From Bradyrhizobium sp. Y36 (GTDB taxonomy: Bacteria; Pseudomonadota; Alphaproteobacteria; Rhizobiales; Xanthobacteraceae), in contig NZ_NWTI01000027.1 in NCBI RefSeq assembly GCF_002531575.1, positions 1 to 64,000 on the forward strand: a stretch of DNA of 64,000 nucleotides, given 5' to 3'. Below are positions 1 through 9,335 of this stretch, in pieces (position 1 is the stretch's first letter; every line of letters begins with the position of its first letter). A program made the position numbers and the translations under genes. Below the pieces are notes generated by a model. That model was not told the origin of the DNA, made no database searches, and saw only the letters and a list, made by a program, of their open reading frames with translations.

Positions 1-300
1 CCACCCCGTGTGCATTTTCGTCGCGCACGGATCTCGGGTGCCGCCGGCGCCCGGCCTTCCCTGCGCCCTTTGGCCTTCAAAAGCGCGCGAACGACCTGCA
101 AAGCTCGGGCGAAACGCGCCGCGAGATTGCGAACCCACGTCTGTCACCACACACTCACTGTCATCGCCCGCCTTGTGCGCACTTGCGCACTGGGGCGGGC
201 GAACCAGTATTCCAGAGACGGCTGTGATTGAACCGAGAAGCCGCGGCGTACTGGATTCCCCGCCTTCGCGTGGAATGACAGTGTTACTGGAGAACGAGAT
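1..300. repeat. Intergenic REP-like region with long hairpin
   Basis: No credible gene lies before 426. Positions 164-202 form a long hairpin: TCGCCCGCC (164-172) pairs with GGCGGGCGA (194-202), and inside it GTGCGC pairs with GCGCAC. It is followed by a segment (about 203-285) that resembles 48903-48975: both contain ATTCCAGAGACGG, then GCGGCGTACTGGAT, then CCCCG. Repeats of this kind are scattered between genes in Bradyrhizobium chromosomes (recollection, not searched). ORFs called here are translations of the repeat and are not supported as genes. Confidence 0.6.
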
Positions 301-425
301 ATCCCCTCATCCGCCATCATTGCGAGCGCAGCGGGACACGCTGGTGAACTGCCCCCCGCCTCCCCGGACGCTTTTCGGCGGCGCGGCGGGCTGATACACT
401 GACGGCATTATTTTGGGGAATTTCG

Positions 426-1760
426 ATGCACGCGAGGATTTTCAATCGCGTCCTGGGGTTGGCGGCGCTGGCCCTGCTTATCGCCGCGCCGGCGTCGGCC
501 GAGAAACGCATCGCGCTCGTGGTCGGCAACTCCACCTACAAGAACATCACGCCGCTCGACAATCCGTCCAAGGACGCGAGCCTGATGGCCGAGACGCTCG
601 GTGCGCTCGGCTTCACGCTGGTCGGCGGACGCGCCCAGCTCGATCTCGACAAGGGCGCGATGGACATCGCGGTGCAGAGTTTTGGGCGGCAGGTGCAGGG
701 CGCCGACGTCGCGCTGTTCTATTATGCCGGCCACGGCGTGCAGGTCGCCGGCTCCAACTATCTCGTGCCGGTCGGCGCCAATCCGACGCGCGAGGCCGAC
801 GTCGATTTCCAGATGACCGACGTCAATCTCGTGCTGCGCCAGATGCAGGGCTCGGGCACGCGCCTCAACCTCGTGATCCTCGATGCCTGCCGCAACAACC
901 CGTTTGGCTCGCGGGGATTGCGCGCCTCGGACGGCGGCCTTGCGCAGATGCGCGCGCCCGAGGGCACGCTGATTTCCTATGCGACACAGCCCGGCAACGT
1001 CGCGCAGGACGGCGCCGACGGCCACAGCCCCTACACCAAGGCGCTGGCGACGACGATCCGGGTCGCGGGTCTCGACGTGTTCCAGACCTTCAACCAGGTC
1101 GGCCTCGCCGTGAAACGCGCCACCGCAGGCGCGCAGCAGCCCTGGGTGTCATCCTCGCCGATCGACGGCACGTTCTTCTTCGTGCCGCCGACGCAAGCTG
1201 CGCCGCCGCAGGTCGCGGCGATGCAGCCCGATCCCTTGCCGGCGGAGCGTCTGCGCGCCGATCCCGACCGCGTCCCCTTGCGCGATGCCGCGCTGCTCAG
1301 CGAGCTCAGCGAGCGGCTCTACGAACTCAATTTCGATCCTGATACGCCCGACGGCCTGACGCGCGCCATCACGAAGCTGCAGCAACGGATCTCGATGGCG
1401 CCAACAGGCGAAGCCACCGAAGGCCTGTTGCTGCGGATGCGCAAGATGGAGGATCTCAAGCCGTGGGGCTCGATCGTCTACGGTCCTGACGGCAGCAAAT
1501 GGGGCATCTCCTGGAACCACGCCTCGCGACGCGCGGCGGTGGCGGATGCGCGCGGCAATTGCGCCGGCGCCAAATGCCCGATCGAGCTCTCCTTCTACGG
1601 GAAAAGCTGCGGCGCGTTTGCGATCTCCGACAAATCCTGGTCGCTGGTGCAGCGCGAGGGCGTACAGCGAGCCAAGGACGCCGCGCTTGACGAGTGCGGC
1701 AAGGCTGGCAAAGCTTGCCGCATTATCGGAGCCGTCTGCGCTGACGGCTCCGGCCGCTGA
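426..1760 (+). CDS. Secreted caspase-like (peptidase C14) protein with C-terminal DUF4189-like domain
   Basis: 444 aa. A signal peptide ends near residue 25 (APASA before EKR). The metacaspase-like p20 fold follows: the VVGNSTY start, catalytic His103 in YYAGHGV and Cys155 in ILDACRNNPF. Both catalytic residues are present, so it should be active. After a Pro-rich linker the last 95 or so residues hold a Cys-containing domain resembling DUF4189 (SKWGISWNH, GNCAGAKC, CGAFA). Bacterial metacaspase-like enzymes of this type are usually exported and often cleave after Arg or Lys; the substrate here is unknown. ATG at 426 is preceded by GGGG at 415-418. The next gene follows 24 nt later on the same strand. 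Confidence 0.85.
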   Translation: MHARIFNRVLGLAALALLIAAPASAEKRIALVVGNSTYKNITPLDNPSKDASLMAETLGALGFTLVGGRAQLDLDKGAMDIAVQSFGRQVQGADVALFYYAGHGVQVAGSNYLVPVGANPTREADVDFQMTDVNLVLRQMQGSGTRLNLVILDACRNNPFGSRGLRASDGGLAQMRAPEGTLISYATQPGNVAQDGADGHSPYTKALATTIRVAGLDVFQTFNQVGLAVKRATAGAQQPWVSSSPIDGTFFFVPPTQAAPPQVAAMQPDPLPAERLRADPDRVPLRDAALLSELSERLYELNFDPDTPDGLTRAITKLQQRISMAPTGEATEGLLLRMRKMEDLKPWGSIVYGPDGSKWGISWNHASRRAAVADARGNCAGAKCPIELSFYGKSCGAFAISDKSWSLVQREGVQRAKDAALDECGKAGKACRIIGAVCADGSGR

Positions 1761-1784
1761 TTTTTTTCAATTTGGATTTTGCTC

Positions 1785-2300
1785 ATGCCCAATGCCGTCA
1801 CCCGTCCGGTTGCCCTCGCCGTCCTCCTCACCGCCATCCTCGCTTCATCGTCCGCCCTGTCGCCACTCCTGGCGCAATCGGGGAGTGCCGGCGGCTCGAT
1901 CGGCAATGACGAGAAGTCGCTGTCGGGCTCACGGTCGGACCGTTCGGCCGAGCCCGCACCCTCGGCGCGCCGGAGCAAGCCGGCCGCCGAGGAGCCGCGC
2001 TCGTCGTCGCGGCGAGGTGGCGGAGGCGGAGGTGGCGGCGGCAGCTTCGACGGCGCCTGGATGGTCACCAGCGTCGGCTGCGGCGGCACCACGTCCGGTG
2101 CGGTCGTGGTCTCCTCGGGCAAGGTCATCGGCCAGGGCGTCAGCGGCACGGTCAGTTCGAGCGGCGCCGTCAGCACGTTCGGTCATGGCGACGGCGGCGT
2201 GACCTTCACCGGCTCCGGAAGGCTCGGTGCGCGCAGCGGTTCCGGAACCTGGCGCCGTTCCGACGGCTGCGGCGGAACCTGGAGTTCGGCGAAACAGTAA
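1785..2300 (+). CDS. Exported Gly-rich protein of unknown function
   Basis: 171 aa from ATG 1785 (TTG 1779 is an alternative). The N-terminus looks like a signal peptide ending near LLAQ. It is followed by a Ser/Arg/Pro-rich low-complexity stretch, a run of nine glycines, and a compact C-terminal part with repeated Gly/Ser/Thr and two Cys in GCGG contexts (SVGCGGTTS, SDGCGGTWS). The C-terminal region reads like a short beta-rich domain found in many rhizobial secreted proteins, but I do not recognise a named family. It lies directly after the caspase-like gene and may be cotranscribed. Function unknown. Confidence 0.7.
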   Translation: MPNAVTRPVALAVLLTAILASSSALSPLLAQSGSAGGSIGNDEKSLSGSRSDRSAEPAPSARRSKPAAEEPRSSSRRGGGGGGGGGSFDGAWMVTSVGCGGTTSGAVVVSSGKVIGQGVSGTVSSSGAVSTFGHGDGGVTFTGSGRLGARSGSGTWRRSDGCGGTWSSAKQ

Positions 2301-2425
2301 CGGCGAAAGGGCCCTGTTTCGCTGCGGAACAAACATCCCGCAGGCCCGATTCAAGCCACATCCTCTCCGGATTTGCGGCTCATTGCCACCCAAGTCTTTG
2401 ATGACAAAGGGGGCTGTAGAGTTGC

Positions 2426-3658
2426 ATGCGTAACCGGGAGACCAGGATGGGCAACCGAACCGCGAAATTCGTCTCTGCCCTCATCGGCAGTCTCATTGCC
2501 GGCGCGCCGCTGGCGGCCGTGTCGCAGAACGCGCCGGCGGGAACAAGCACGGCCAGCCAGGCCGCCGACTGCCTCGCCTCGCCGAAGGGCACCGCGCCGC
2601 AGGGACAGCACTGGTACTACCGCCTCGACCGCACGACCAAGCGGCAATGCTGGTATCTGCGCGCCGCCGGCGACAAGGACAGCGCGAAGGTCGCGCAGAC
2701 CGCGCAGGCCACGGTCGACACATCATCGGATTCACCAGCGCCGCCGCCGCAGCAGACCGTGCAGGACGCGCGCGCCGAATATCTCACTCCGCGGAGCAGT
2801 GCAGCCCCCAAGGCGCCGAACGCGATCACGCAGGCTGTACCGGCAAACCCGACGCCACCACAACAACCTGCCAACCAGGCCGATAACAGCGCGCCGCAAA
2901 CTCCCGCCCCACCGGCGTGGCCCGATGTGTCCGCGGCGTCACCAGCACCGCAGCCCGCACCGGCCATCGCCGTGGCAGCGGCGCAGCCGAACGCAAAGCC
3001 GTCAAAATCCCCCGCCCCGCTCCCGCCCGCCGCAACGGAGGGCGCGACCGACAAGCCAGGGGTGCAGCTATTGCTGCTCGTGATCGGCGGCGCGCTGGCG
3101 CTCGCAGGCATCCTCGCCAGCGTCATCTATCGCTTCGCCGGCGGACGCGTCCGCATCCAGGCCGCCGACCGTCGCGGGCATTGGGACGACTGGACCCCGC
3201 AGGACCATGAGGGCAGCCGCGCCCCCTGGCACGAGCCAGCGCTCGCGCCAAACGCGCAACGCGGCCCGGTCGACTTCGACGAGGTCCGGCCGCCGCAGAC
3301 CGCGCAGCTCGCTGCGTTCACCCGGGAGATCAGCCGGCTCGCGGCTCAATCCGCCTCCGTTCGCAGCGAGGACGCTGAGCTGGACGAGGCCGACATCTTC
3401 AACGGCGCGTTCGAGATCGAGGCAGCGCCGCCCCGCCTCGCGGCCAAGGAGACAGACGCCGACAAGCCGGTCGCCGCCCGCGAGGATGACCATCGCGACG
3501 AGGATTTGCAGATCGATGACAACGTCGATGTCGACGTGATCACCGCGATGCTGGAACGGCTGGCGAAGCAAGGGCCGCAGTTGCCGCAGCCTAGCCCTGG
3601 AGCTGCCCTTGCAAACCTCGCACGAAGCCAACGAGGCCAATCCGCCGCTCGCGCTTGA
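2426..3658 (+). CDS. Membrane-anchored protein of unknown function, Pro/Ala-rich
   Basis: 410 aa from ATG 2426; ATG 2447 (MGNRTAKF) is equally possible. It has a signal-like N-terminus and a short region with Cys and Trp residues (GQHWYYRLDR, RQCWYLRA) seen in other rhizobial hypothetical proteins. A Pro/Gln/Ala-rich linker follows, then one clear transmembrane helix (about residues 212-236, LLLLVIGGALALAGILASVIY) and an acidic cytoplasmic C-terminus. No enzyme motif is visible. The 3' end overlaps the oppositely oriented gmk gene by 68 bp. Function unknown. Confidence 0.7.
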   Translation: MRNRETRMGNRTAKFVSALIGSLIAGAPLAAVSQNAPAGTSTASQAADCLASPKGTAPQGQHWYYRLDRTTKRQCWYLRAAGDKDSAKVAQTAQATVDTSSDSPAPPPQQTVQDARAEYLTPRSSAAPKAPNAITQAVPANPTPPQQPANQADNSAPQTPAPPAWPDVSAASPAPQPAPAIAVAAAQPNAKPSKSPAPLPPAATEGATDKPGVQLLLLVIGGALALAGILASVIYRFAGGRVRIQAADRRGHWDDWTPQDHEGSRAPWHEPALAPNAQRGPVDFDEVRPPQTAQLAAFTREISRLAAQSASVRSEDAELDEADIFNGAFEIEAAPPRLAAKETDADKPVAAREDDHRDEDLQIDDNVDVDVITAMLERLAKQGPQLPQPSPGAALANLARSQRGQSAARA

Positions 3659-4250
3659 GGCGCTCGGCCTTCAGGATCGACTGCACCTCGGCGAAGGCCT
3701 CGTCGACGTCGTGGTTGATCACGATGTAGTCGTACTCGGCCCAATGGCTCATCTCGTGGCTGGCGCGGCTCATGCGCTTGCGGATCACCTCGTCGGAATC
3801 CTGCGCGCGCGAATGCAGCCGCTTTTCGAGATCCGCCGCCGAGGGCGGCAGGATGAAGACGCGGACGACGTCGACGCTTGCTTTCTGGTGCAGTTGCTGC
3901 GTGCCCTGCCAGTCAATGTCAAACAGCACATCCTGTCCGGCCGACAGTGCCGCCTCCACGGGAGCCCGCGGCGTCCCATAGAGATTGTCGAACACGGTGG
4001 CCCATTCGAGCAGTTCGCCCTGCTCCACCATTCTCTCGAATTCGGGCTTGCCGACGAAGAAATAGTCGCGCCCCTCGACCTCTCCGGGACGCTTCTGGCG
4101 CGTGGTCGCCGACACTGACATCTTGAGGCCGGGCTCCCGCTGGAGCAGCATCCGCGACAGCGTCGTCTTGCCCGCGCCCGAGGGCGAGGACAGCACGAAC
4201 ATCAGGCCGCGCCGCTCGACACCGTCAGTTCCGTGACCGCCTGATGTCAT
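3591..4250 (-). CDS. gmk: Guanylate kinase
   Basis: 219 aa. Phosphorylates GMP to GDP with ATP. The P-loop SSPSGAGKTT is at residues 21-30, followed by the GMP-binding VSATTR and the GEVEGRDYFF segment, all standard for the family. The length is normal if translation starts at Met17 (MFVLSSPSG); the annotated start adds 16 residues. The gene is last in the fabD-to-gmk run and begins 3 nt after the stop of yicC, so the two are very likely cotranscribed. Its 3' end runs 68 bp into the convergent gene ending at 3658. Confidence 0.95.
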   Translation of the reverse strand: MTSGGHGTDGVERRGLMFVLSSPSGAGKTTLSRMLLQREPGLKMSVSATTRQKRPGEVEGRDYFFVGKPEFERMVEQGELLEWATVFDNLYGTPRAPVEAALSAGQDVLFDIDWQGTQQLHQKASVDVVRVFILPPSAADLEKRLHSRAQDSDEVIRKRMSRASHEMSHWAEYDYIVINHDVDEAFAEVQSILKAERLKRERRIGLVGFVRGLQGQLQG

Positions 4251-4253
4251 CGA

Positions 4254-5141
4254 TCACTCCAGATTCTGGACCTGCTCGCGGAACTGCTCGACCACGTTCT
4301 TCATGGCGAGGCCCGTATTGGTCAGCTCGATGTCGTTCGACTTCGAGCAGCAGGTGTTGACCTCACGGTGAAACTCTTGCGCCAGGAAATCGAGCTTGCG
4401 ACCGATCGGGCCACCCTTGCCGATCAGTTCGCGCGCCTGCGCGACGTGCGAGGCGATGCGGTCGAGCTCCTCGCGGATGTCGGCCTTGGTGGCGATCAGG
4501 ATCGCCTCCTGCATCAGGCGGTCGGAATCGAAACGATCGGAGGTGTCCAGCAGCGCGGCGATCTGCTCGGCGAGCCTCGCCTTGATCGCTTCCGGCTTGC
4601 GGCCGGGCGCGCCTTCCGCTTTCTTCGCGAGCTGCTCGATCTCGTCCACCCGCTGGGTCAGGATCTGCCCGAGCGAGGTGCCCTCGCGCTTGCGCATCGC
4701 CACGAGCTCGTCGAGCGCCTTGTCGAAGGCCGCGGCGACCGCGGCGCGCGCAGCCTTGTCCTCCTCCTCGTCGCCCTCGGGCTCGGCGACTTCGACGACG
4801 CCCTTGATGGCGAGCAGGCCATCGACGCTCGGCGCCACCGCGTCGACCTTGCCGGCAATCAGCGCGGCGGCCTTCAGGACGGCGTTGAGCACGTCCTCGT
4901 TGACGCGGACCGTGGTGGCCGCGTTGGTGCGCTTGACGTTGAGATTGGCATAGACCGTGCCGCGCGACAGAAGCTCGCCGGCGCGCTTCTTGGCATGGGC
5001 CTCGAGCTCGTCGAACCCCTGCGGCAGCCGGACCCTGAGGTCGAAGCCCTTGGCGTTGACCGACTTCAATTCCCACTCGAACGTGTACGGCCCGCTTGCG
5101 CCGTGGCTTCGCGCAAAGCCGGTCATGGACGACAGCGCCAT
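4254..5141 (-). CDS. YicC family endoribonuclease-like protein
   Basis: 295 aa from the Met that begins MALSSMTGFARS; the longer reading frame (to 5165) adds eight unlikely residues. YicC_N domain at the start (MTGFAR) and DUF1732 at the end with the conserved EFHREVNTCCSKSNDIELT region. E. coli YicC is an RNase linked to sRNA (RyhB) turnover, so an RNA-processing role is likely by homology. The adjacency yicC-gmk is conserved in many alphaproteobacteria and supports the call. Confidence 0.92.
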   Translation of the reverse strand: MALSSMTGFARSHGASGPYTFEWELKSVNAKGFDLRVRLPQGFDELEAHAKKRAGELLSRGTVYANLNVKRTNAATTVRVNEDVLNAVLKAAALIAGKVDAVAPSVDGLLAIKGVVEVAEPEGDEEEDKAARAAVAAAFDKALDELVAMRKREGTSLGQILTQRVDEIEQLAKKAEGAPGRKPEAIKARLAEQIAALLDTSDRFDSDRLMQEAILIATKADIREELDRIASHVAQARELIGKGGPIGRKLDFLAQEFHREVNTCCSKSNDIELTNTGLAMKNVVEQFREQVQNLE

Positions 5142-5257
5142 CAGGTCAAATTCTCCAGAAACCAAGGGATTCGCGCGGCATCAAGCCACGCGAAACTTAA
5201 GACTATTTTGCAGGAAAGTGGAATCCGCAAAGTCCCGCAAGCAGGTCTGTACCGCGC

Positions 5258-6532
5258 CTAGCGCTGGACCACCGGCGGCGAGGGCTGCACCGCGCCCTGC
5301 CGCGCCGGTGCTGGACCAGCGGGACGAGCCGCCGGCGGCTTTTTCTGCTGGTTGGGCCGGGCCGGCGTGGTCGCCGTCGGCGCATCGGCCGCCCCGGGCG
5401 CGGCCGCGGCGGGCGGCGGCGCGTCCTCGGCCGGCTCGACCGTGTCGTTCTGGATCTGCTTTTCCATCGCGCGGAGCTTGGCGACGTTCTTCTGATGCGC
5501 GTCGTACGTCTCGGTGAAGGCGTGCCCGCCGGTGCCGTCGGCGACGAAATAGAGGTCGCGGGTGCGGGCCGGATTGGCGGCGGCCTCGAGCGAAGCGCGC
5601 CCGGGATTGGAGATCGGACCGGGCGGCAGACCTTCGATGACGTAGGTGTTGTAGGGCGAGGGCTGCGTGATCTCGCTGCGCTTGATCGGACGTCCCAGCG
5701 TGCCCTTGCCGCCGACGAGGCCGTAGATGATGGTCGGATCGGACTGCAGCTTGATGCGCTGCTTCAGGCGATTGACGAACACCGCGGCGACGCGGCTGCG
5801 CTCATCGGGCTTGCCGGTCTCCTTCTCGACGATCGAGGCCAGCGTCACCAGCTGCTCCGGCGATTTGACCGGAATGTCCTGATTGCGGCGTTCCCAGATC
5901 TCGGCGAGCACGCGCTTGTGCGCCTGCTGCATGCGTTGGATCACCTGATCACGCGGGGTCCCGCGCGGGAACTTGTAGGTCTCGGGCAACAGCGTGCCCT
6001 CGCGCGGCAGCTCGCGCACGCTGCCGGTGAAGATGTCGTTGTCGGACAGGCGCGCCACGATCTGCTCGGAGGTGAGCCCTTCCGGAATCGTGACGGCATG
6101 CTGCACCACCTTGCCCTCGACGATGGTGGCGATGACGTCGCGGAGCGAGGCGTTCTTCTGGAACGCATATTCACCCGGCTTGAGGTCCGAGCTCGCCTTC
6201 AACGCGGCGACGCTGGCGATGAACACCCAGGGATTGATGTCCGTCACGCCTTCCCGGTTCAGCGTCTCGGCGATGTCGCGCTTGCCGGCGCGCTGCGGGA
6301 TGTTGACGATCTTGTCGTCCTTGAGCGGCCCGGGGGCTTCCAGCACCTGCCGGCCGTAATAATAGACGCCGCCGGCGCCCAGCATGGCGATCAGCAGGAG
6401 GGTGATGATGGCGTTGCCGACGACCACGAACGGATTGCGGGCGCGGTCCGATCGCTTCGGCGGCGGCGGGAGCTGCTCGGGCTCCAGCGCTGCCCGCGGA
6501 CTCCGGGGCGAAATGGGCGGCCTTTCACTCAT
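5258..6532 (-). CDS. mltG: Endolytic murein transglycosylase MltG
   Basis: 424 aa. Inner-membrane enzyme that cleaves nascent glycan strands and sets their length. A basic cytoplasmic N-terminus is followed by one transmembrane helix (about residues 36-58), a LysM-like part (ITEGLTSEQI type, here IPEGLTSEQI) and the YceG/MltG catalytic domain with TLASIVEKETG (catalytic Glu around residue 236) and SDPTIIYGL. The final 65 residues are a Pro/Ala-rich tail with no visible motif, longer than in E. coli. Located between fabF and yicC, a common alphaproteobacterial order (E. coli has fabF-pabC-mltG). Confidence 0.95.
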   Translation of the reverse strand: MSERPPISPRSPRAALEPEQLPPPPKRSDRARNPFVVVGNAIITLLLIAMLGAGGVYYYGRQVLEAPGPLKDDKIVNIPQRAGKRDIAETLNREGVTDINPWVFIASVAALKASSDLKPGEYAFQKNASLRDVIATIVEGKVVQHAVTIPEGLTSEQIVARLSDNDIFTGSVRELPREGTLLPETYKFPRGTPRDQVIQRMQQAHKRVLAEIWERRNQDIPVKSPEQLVTLASIVEKETGKPDERSRVAAVFVNRLKQRIKLQSDPTIIYGLVGGKGTLGRPIKRSEITQPSPYNTYVIEGLPPGPISNPGRASLEAAANPARTRDLYFVADGTGGHAFTETYDAHQKNVAKLRAMEKQIQNDTVEPAEDAPPPAAAAPGAADAPTATTPARPNQQKKPPAARPAGPAPARQGAVQPSPPVVQR

Positions 6533-6657
6533 CGAAACAACCTGAATCCTGCCGGTTCAATAGCGGCCTGGCAATCGCTTGCCGAGCCAAATGCACGCGC
6601 CCACTTCCATGACTATCGCCGAATACGGCAAAACGGTGGATTCGTCTCAAACGCAAA

Positions 6658-7923
6658 CTAATCGGCCAGACGCCGGACGATCACCGACGCATTGGTACCG
6701 CCAAAACCAAAAGAGTTCGACAAGGCGACATTCACCTCGCGCTTCTTCGCCGTGTGCGGCACGAGGTCGATCGCAGTCTCCACCGACGGATTGTCGAGGT
6801 TGATCGTCGGCGGCACGACATTATCGCGAATCGCAAGAATAGCGAAGATCGCCTCGATCGCGCCGGCCGCACCGAGCAGATGGCCGGTCGACGACTTGGT
6901 CGAGGACATCGCGACCTTGGAGGCGGCATTGCCGAGCAGACGCTCGACCGCACCGAGCTCGATCTCGTCGCCGAGCGGCGTCGAGGTCCCGTGCGCGTTG
7001 ATATAATCGAGATCGGATGCGGTGAGGCCGGCGCGCTTGAGCGCCGCCGACATGCTGCGGAAGCCGCCATCGCCGTCGGGCGACGGCGAGGTAATGTGAT
7101 AGGCATCACCCGACAGGCCGTAGCCGATCACCTCGGCGTAGATCCTGGCGCCGCGGCGCCTTGCATGTTCGAGCTCTTCCAGCACCAGGACGCCGGCGCC
7201 CTCGCCCATCACAAAGCCGTCACGGTCCTTGTCGTAGGGACGCGAGGCCTTCTCGGGCGTCTCGTTGAAACCGGTCGACAGCGCGCGCGCAGCATTGAAG
7301 CCGGCAATGCCGATGCGGCTGATCGGCGACTCGGCACCGCCTGCGACCATCACGTCGGCATCGCCGAGCGCGATCAGGCGGGCGGCATCGCCGACGGCGT
7401 GTGCGCCGGTCGAGCAGGCCGTGACCACGGAATGGTTCGGTCCCTTCAGCCCGTGCTTGATCGACACATATCCCGAGGCGAGATTGATCAGGCGGCCCGG
7501 AATGAAGAACGGCGAGACCTTACGGGGCCCGCGCTCCTTCAGGAGGATCGCGGTGTCGGCGATGCCGTTGAGGCCGCCGATGCCGGATCCGATCATGGTT
7601 CCGGTCGCGCACTTGTCCTCTTCGCTCTCGGGGTGCCAGTTGGCGTCGTCGAGCGCCTGGCCGGCTGCGGCCATGCCGAAGATGATGAAGTCGTCGACCT
7701 TGCGCTGGTCCTTCGGCTCCATCCACCTGTCGGGATTGAAAGTGTCGTTGGTGCCGTCGCCGCGCACCACCGTGCAGGCGTATTTGGTCTGAAGATCGGA
7801 GACGTCGAAGCTCTCGATCGGCCGCGCACCGCTTTCGCCGTTGAGAATGCGCTTCCAGGTCGGCTCGACGCCGCAGCCGAGTGGCGAGACCATGCCGAGA
7901 CCCGTGACGACAACCCGCCTCAT
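6658..7923 (-). CDS. fabF: 3-oxoacyl-ACP synthase II
   Basis: 421 aa. Condenses acyl-ACP with malonyl-ACP in fatty acid elongation. The Cys-His-His triad is visible: Cys in VTACSTGAHA, His in NAHGTSTPLGD and His in SSTGHLLGAAG. The C-terminus NSFGFGGTNASVIVRR is typical. The gene follows acpP with about 108 nt between them and precedes mltG with 125 nt. Full length, no anomaly. Confidence 0.97.
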   Translation of the reverse strand: MRRVVVTGLGMVSPLGCGVEPTWKRILNGESGARPIESFDVSDLQTKYACTVVRGDGTNDTFNPDRWMEPKDQRKVDDFIIFGMAAAGQALDDANWHPESEEDKCATGTMIGSGIGGLNGIADTAILLKERGPRKVSPFFIPGRLINLASGYVSIKHGLKGPNHSVVTACSTGAHAVGDAARLIALGDADVMVAGGAESPISRIGIAGFNAARALSTGFNETPEKASRPYDKDRDGFVMGEGAGVLVLEELEHARRRGARIYAEVIGYGLSGDAYHITSPSPDGDGGFRSMSAALKRAGLTASDLDYINAHGTSTPLGDEIELGAVERLLGNAASKVAMSSTKSSTGHLLGAAGAIEAIFAILAIRDNVVPPTINLDNPSVETAIDLVPHTAKKREVNVALSNSFGFGGTNASVIVRRLAD

Positions 7924-8031
7924 ATCCGAAAACTCCGCATCGAAAGATTCACGGCCAATAACAAGAAACCGGCTGACCGCTGCGAAGCGGCCCGTCCGGT
8001 TTCAATGTTGTCCCCGCGAAAATGAAGAGCC

Positions 8032-8271
8032 TTAGCTCTTCGCGTTCTTCTCGAGAAACTTCGTCGCGTCGCCGACGGTGAGAATCGTTTCCGCGGCGTC
8101 GTCCGGAATCTCGCAACCGAATTCCTCTTCGAACGCCATCACCAGCTCGACGGTGTCCAGACTGTCGGCGCCGAGGTCGTCGATGAAGCTCGCAGCGTCG
8201 ACAACCTTCTCGGGTTCAACACCAAGGTGTTCGACCACGATCTTCTTAACCCGCTCGCCAATGTCACTCAT
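8032..8271 (-). CDS. acpP: Acyl carrier protein
   Basis: 79 aa, acidic. The 4'-phosphopantetheine attachment site is Ser37 in GADSLDTVE. Carries growing acyl chains for FabF, FabG and FabD encoded on either side. Size and sequence match the constitutive AcpP of rhizobia rather than NodF or the long AcpXL. A 315-nt gap separates it from fabG upstream, so it probably has its own promoter. Confidence 0.97.
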   Translation of the reverse strand: MSDIGERVKKIVVEHLGVEPEKVVDAASFIDDLGADSLDTVELVMAFEEEFGCEIPDDAAETILTVGDATKFLEKNAKS

Positions 8272-8586
8272 TGCTTAACCTCGTGTTGTTCCCTGTAGAC
8301 CCGACCCCCCGGGACGATACGAGCCGTCGTGGTCGTGTTACTTGCCTTCGCTTACGAACTTTGATTTGGCCCCATCTTAACCGATACAGGGCCCGGCGAA
8401 CGACGGCCAAGGCTCCGCATCGCCAATATACAGGGTTTCAAAAACCTGCAATGGCGTTCTTTGCCCATCCGTTGAAGGTCCGGTTATCATACTTCAATTG
8501 CCTTGACTACAAGCCTCATTTCCCTCCGAAAACGGCCGTTTGCCGCATCCGGCGCCGCCACATGTGGGCGGTGCGGAACGCAGGCT
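8272..8586. other. Intergenic region upstream of acpP
   Basis: 315 nt between fabG and acpP, both on the minus strand. The gap must contain the 3' end of the fabG message and most likely the acpP promoter, because ACP is made in great excess over the other Fab proteins. I found no convincing palindrome, terminator or small ORF in it. The ORFs on the plus strand lack family character. Confidence 0.4.
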
Positions 8587-9324
8587 TCAGATCATGGCCA
8601 TGCCGCCGTTGACATGGATGGTCTGGCCGGTGACGTAGGCTGCTTCGTTCGAGCTCAGATAGACCGCGGCGGCCGCGATGTCCTCGGGCGTGCCCAGGCG
8701 GGCGGCCGGAACCTTGGCCAGGATCGTTTCGCGCTGCTTGTCGTTGAGCGCGTCGGTCATCGGCGTCTTGATGAAACCCGGCGCGATGCAGTTCGCGGTC
8801 ACGCCGCGCTTGGCGTATTCGGCGCCCAGCGTCTTGATCATGCCGATCAGGCCGGCTTTCGACGCGGTGTAATTGCCCTGCCCGGGATTGCCGGTGACGC
8901 CGACGATCGAGGTGATGGCGATGATGCGGCCGAAGCGCTTGCGCATCATCAATTTGGTCGCGGCGCGCGCCAGGCGGAAGGTCGAGGTCAGATTGATGTT
9001 GATGACCTCCTCCCAGTCCTCGTCGCGGAGCTGGACGAAGAGATTGTCGCGGGTGATGCCGGCATTGGCGACGAGGATGTCGACCTGGCCCATTGCAGCT
9101 TCCGCAGCGGGCACCAGCGCCTCGACCTCGTCGGCCTTGGAGAGATTGCAGGGCAGCACGTGAGCGCGCTCGCCGAGCTTGCCGGCCAGCTCATCCAGCA
9201 CGTCCTTGCGCGTCCCTGATATCGCCACGGTCGCGCCCTGCGCGTGCAGCGCCTGCGCGATCGCGTTGCCGATGCCGCCGGTCGCGCCGGTGACGAGCGC
9301 CTTTTTGCCAGTCAGATCGAACAT
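8587..9324 (-). CDS. fabG: 3-oxoacyl-ACP reductase
   Basis: 245 aa. NADPH-dependent reduction of 3-oxoacyl-ACP. It shows the SDR Rossmann motif TGATGGIG (residues 12-19), NNAG replaced by VANAGITRDN, the catalytic Ser in ITSIVG and Tyr/Lys in GNYTASKAG, and the C-terminal GGMAMI end found in FabG. It begins 11 nt after fabD ends and is therefore cotranscribed with it. Confidence 0.97.
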   Translation of the reverse strand: MFDLTGKKALVTGATGGIGNAIAQALHAQGATVAISGTRKDVLDELAGKLGERAHVLPCNLSKADEVEALVPAAEAAMGQVDILVANAGITRDNLFVQLRDEDWEEVININLTSTFRLARAATKLMMRKRFGRIIAITSIVGVTGNPGQGNYTASKAGLIGMIKTLGAEYAKRGVTANCIAPGFIKTPMTDALNDKQRETILAKVPAARLGTPEDIAAAAVYLSSNEAAYVTGQTIHVNGGMAMI

Positions 9325-9335
9325 CGAATACTCCC

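Noticed and set aside
1..425. ORFs of 73 and 128 aa at the window start
   Set aside because: They translate a REP-like repeat region and have no domain, signal peptide or conserved start.
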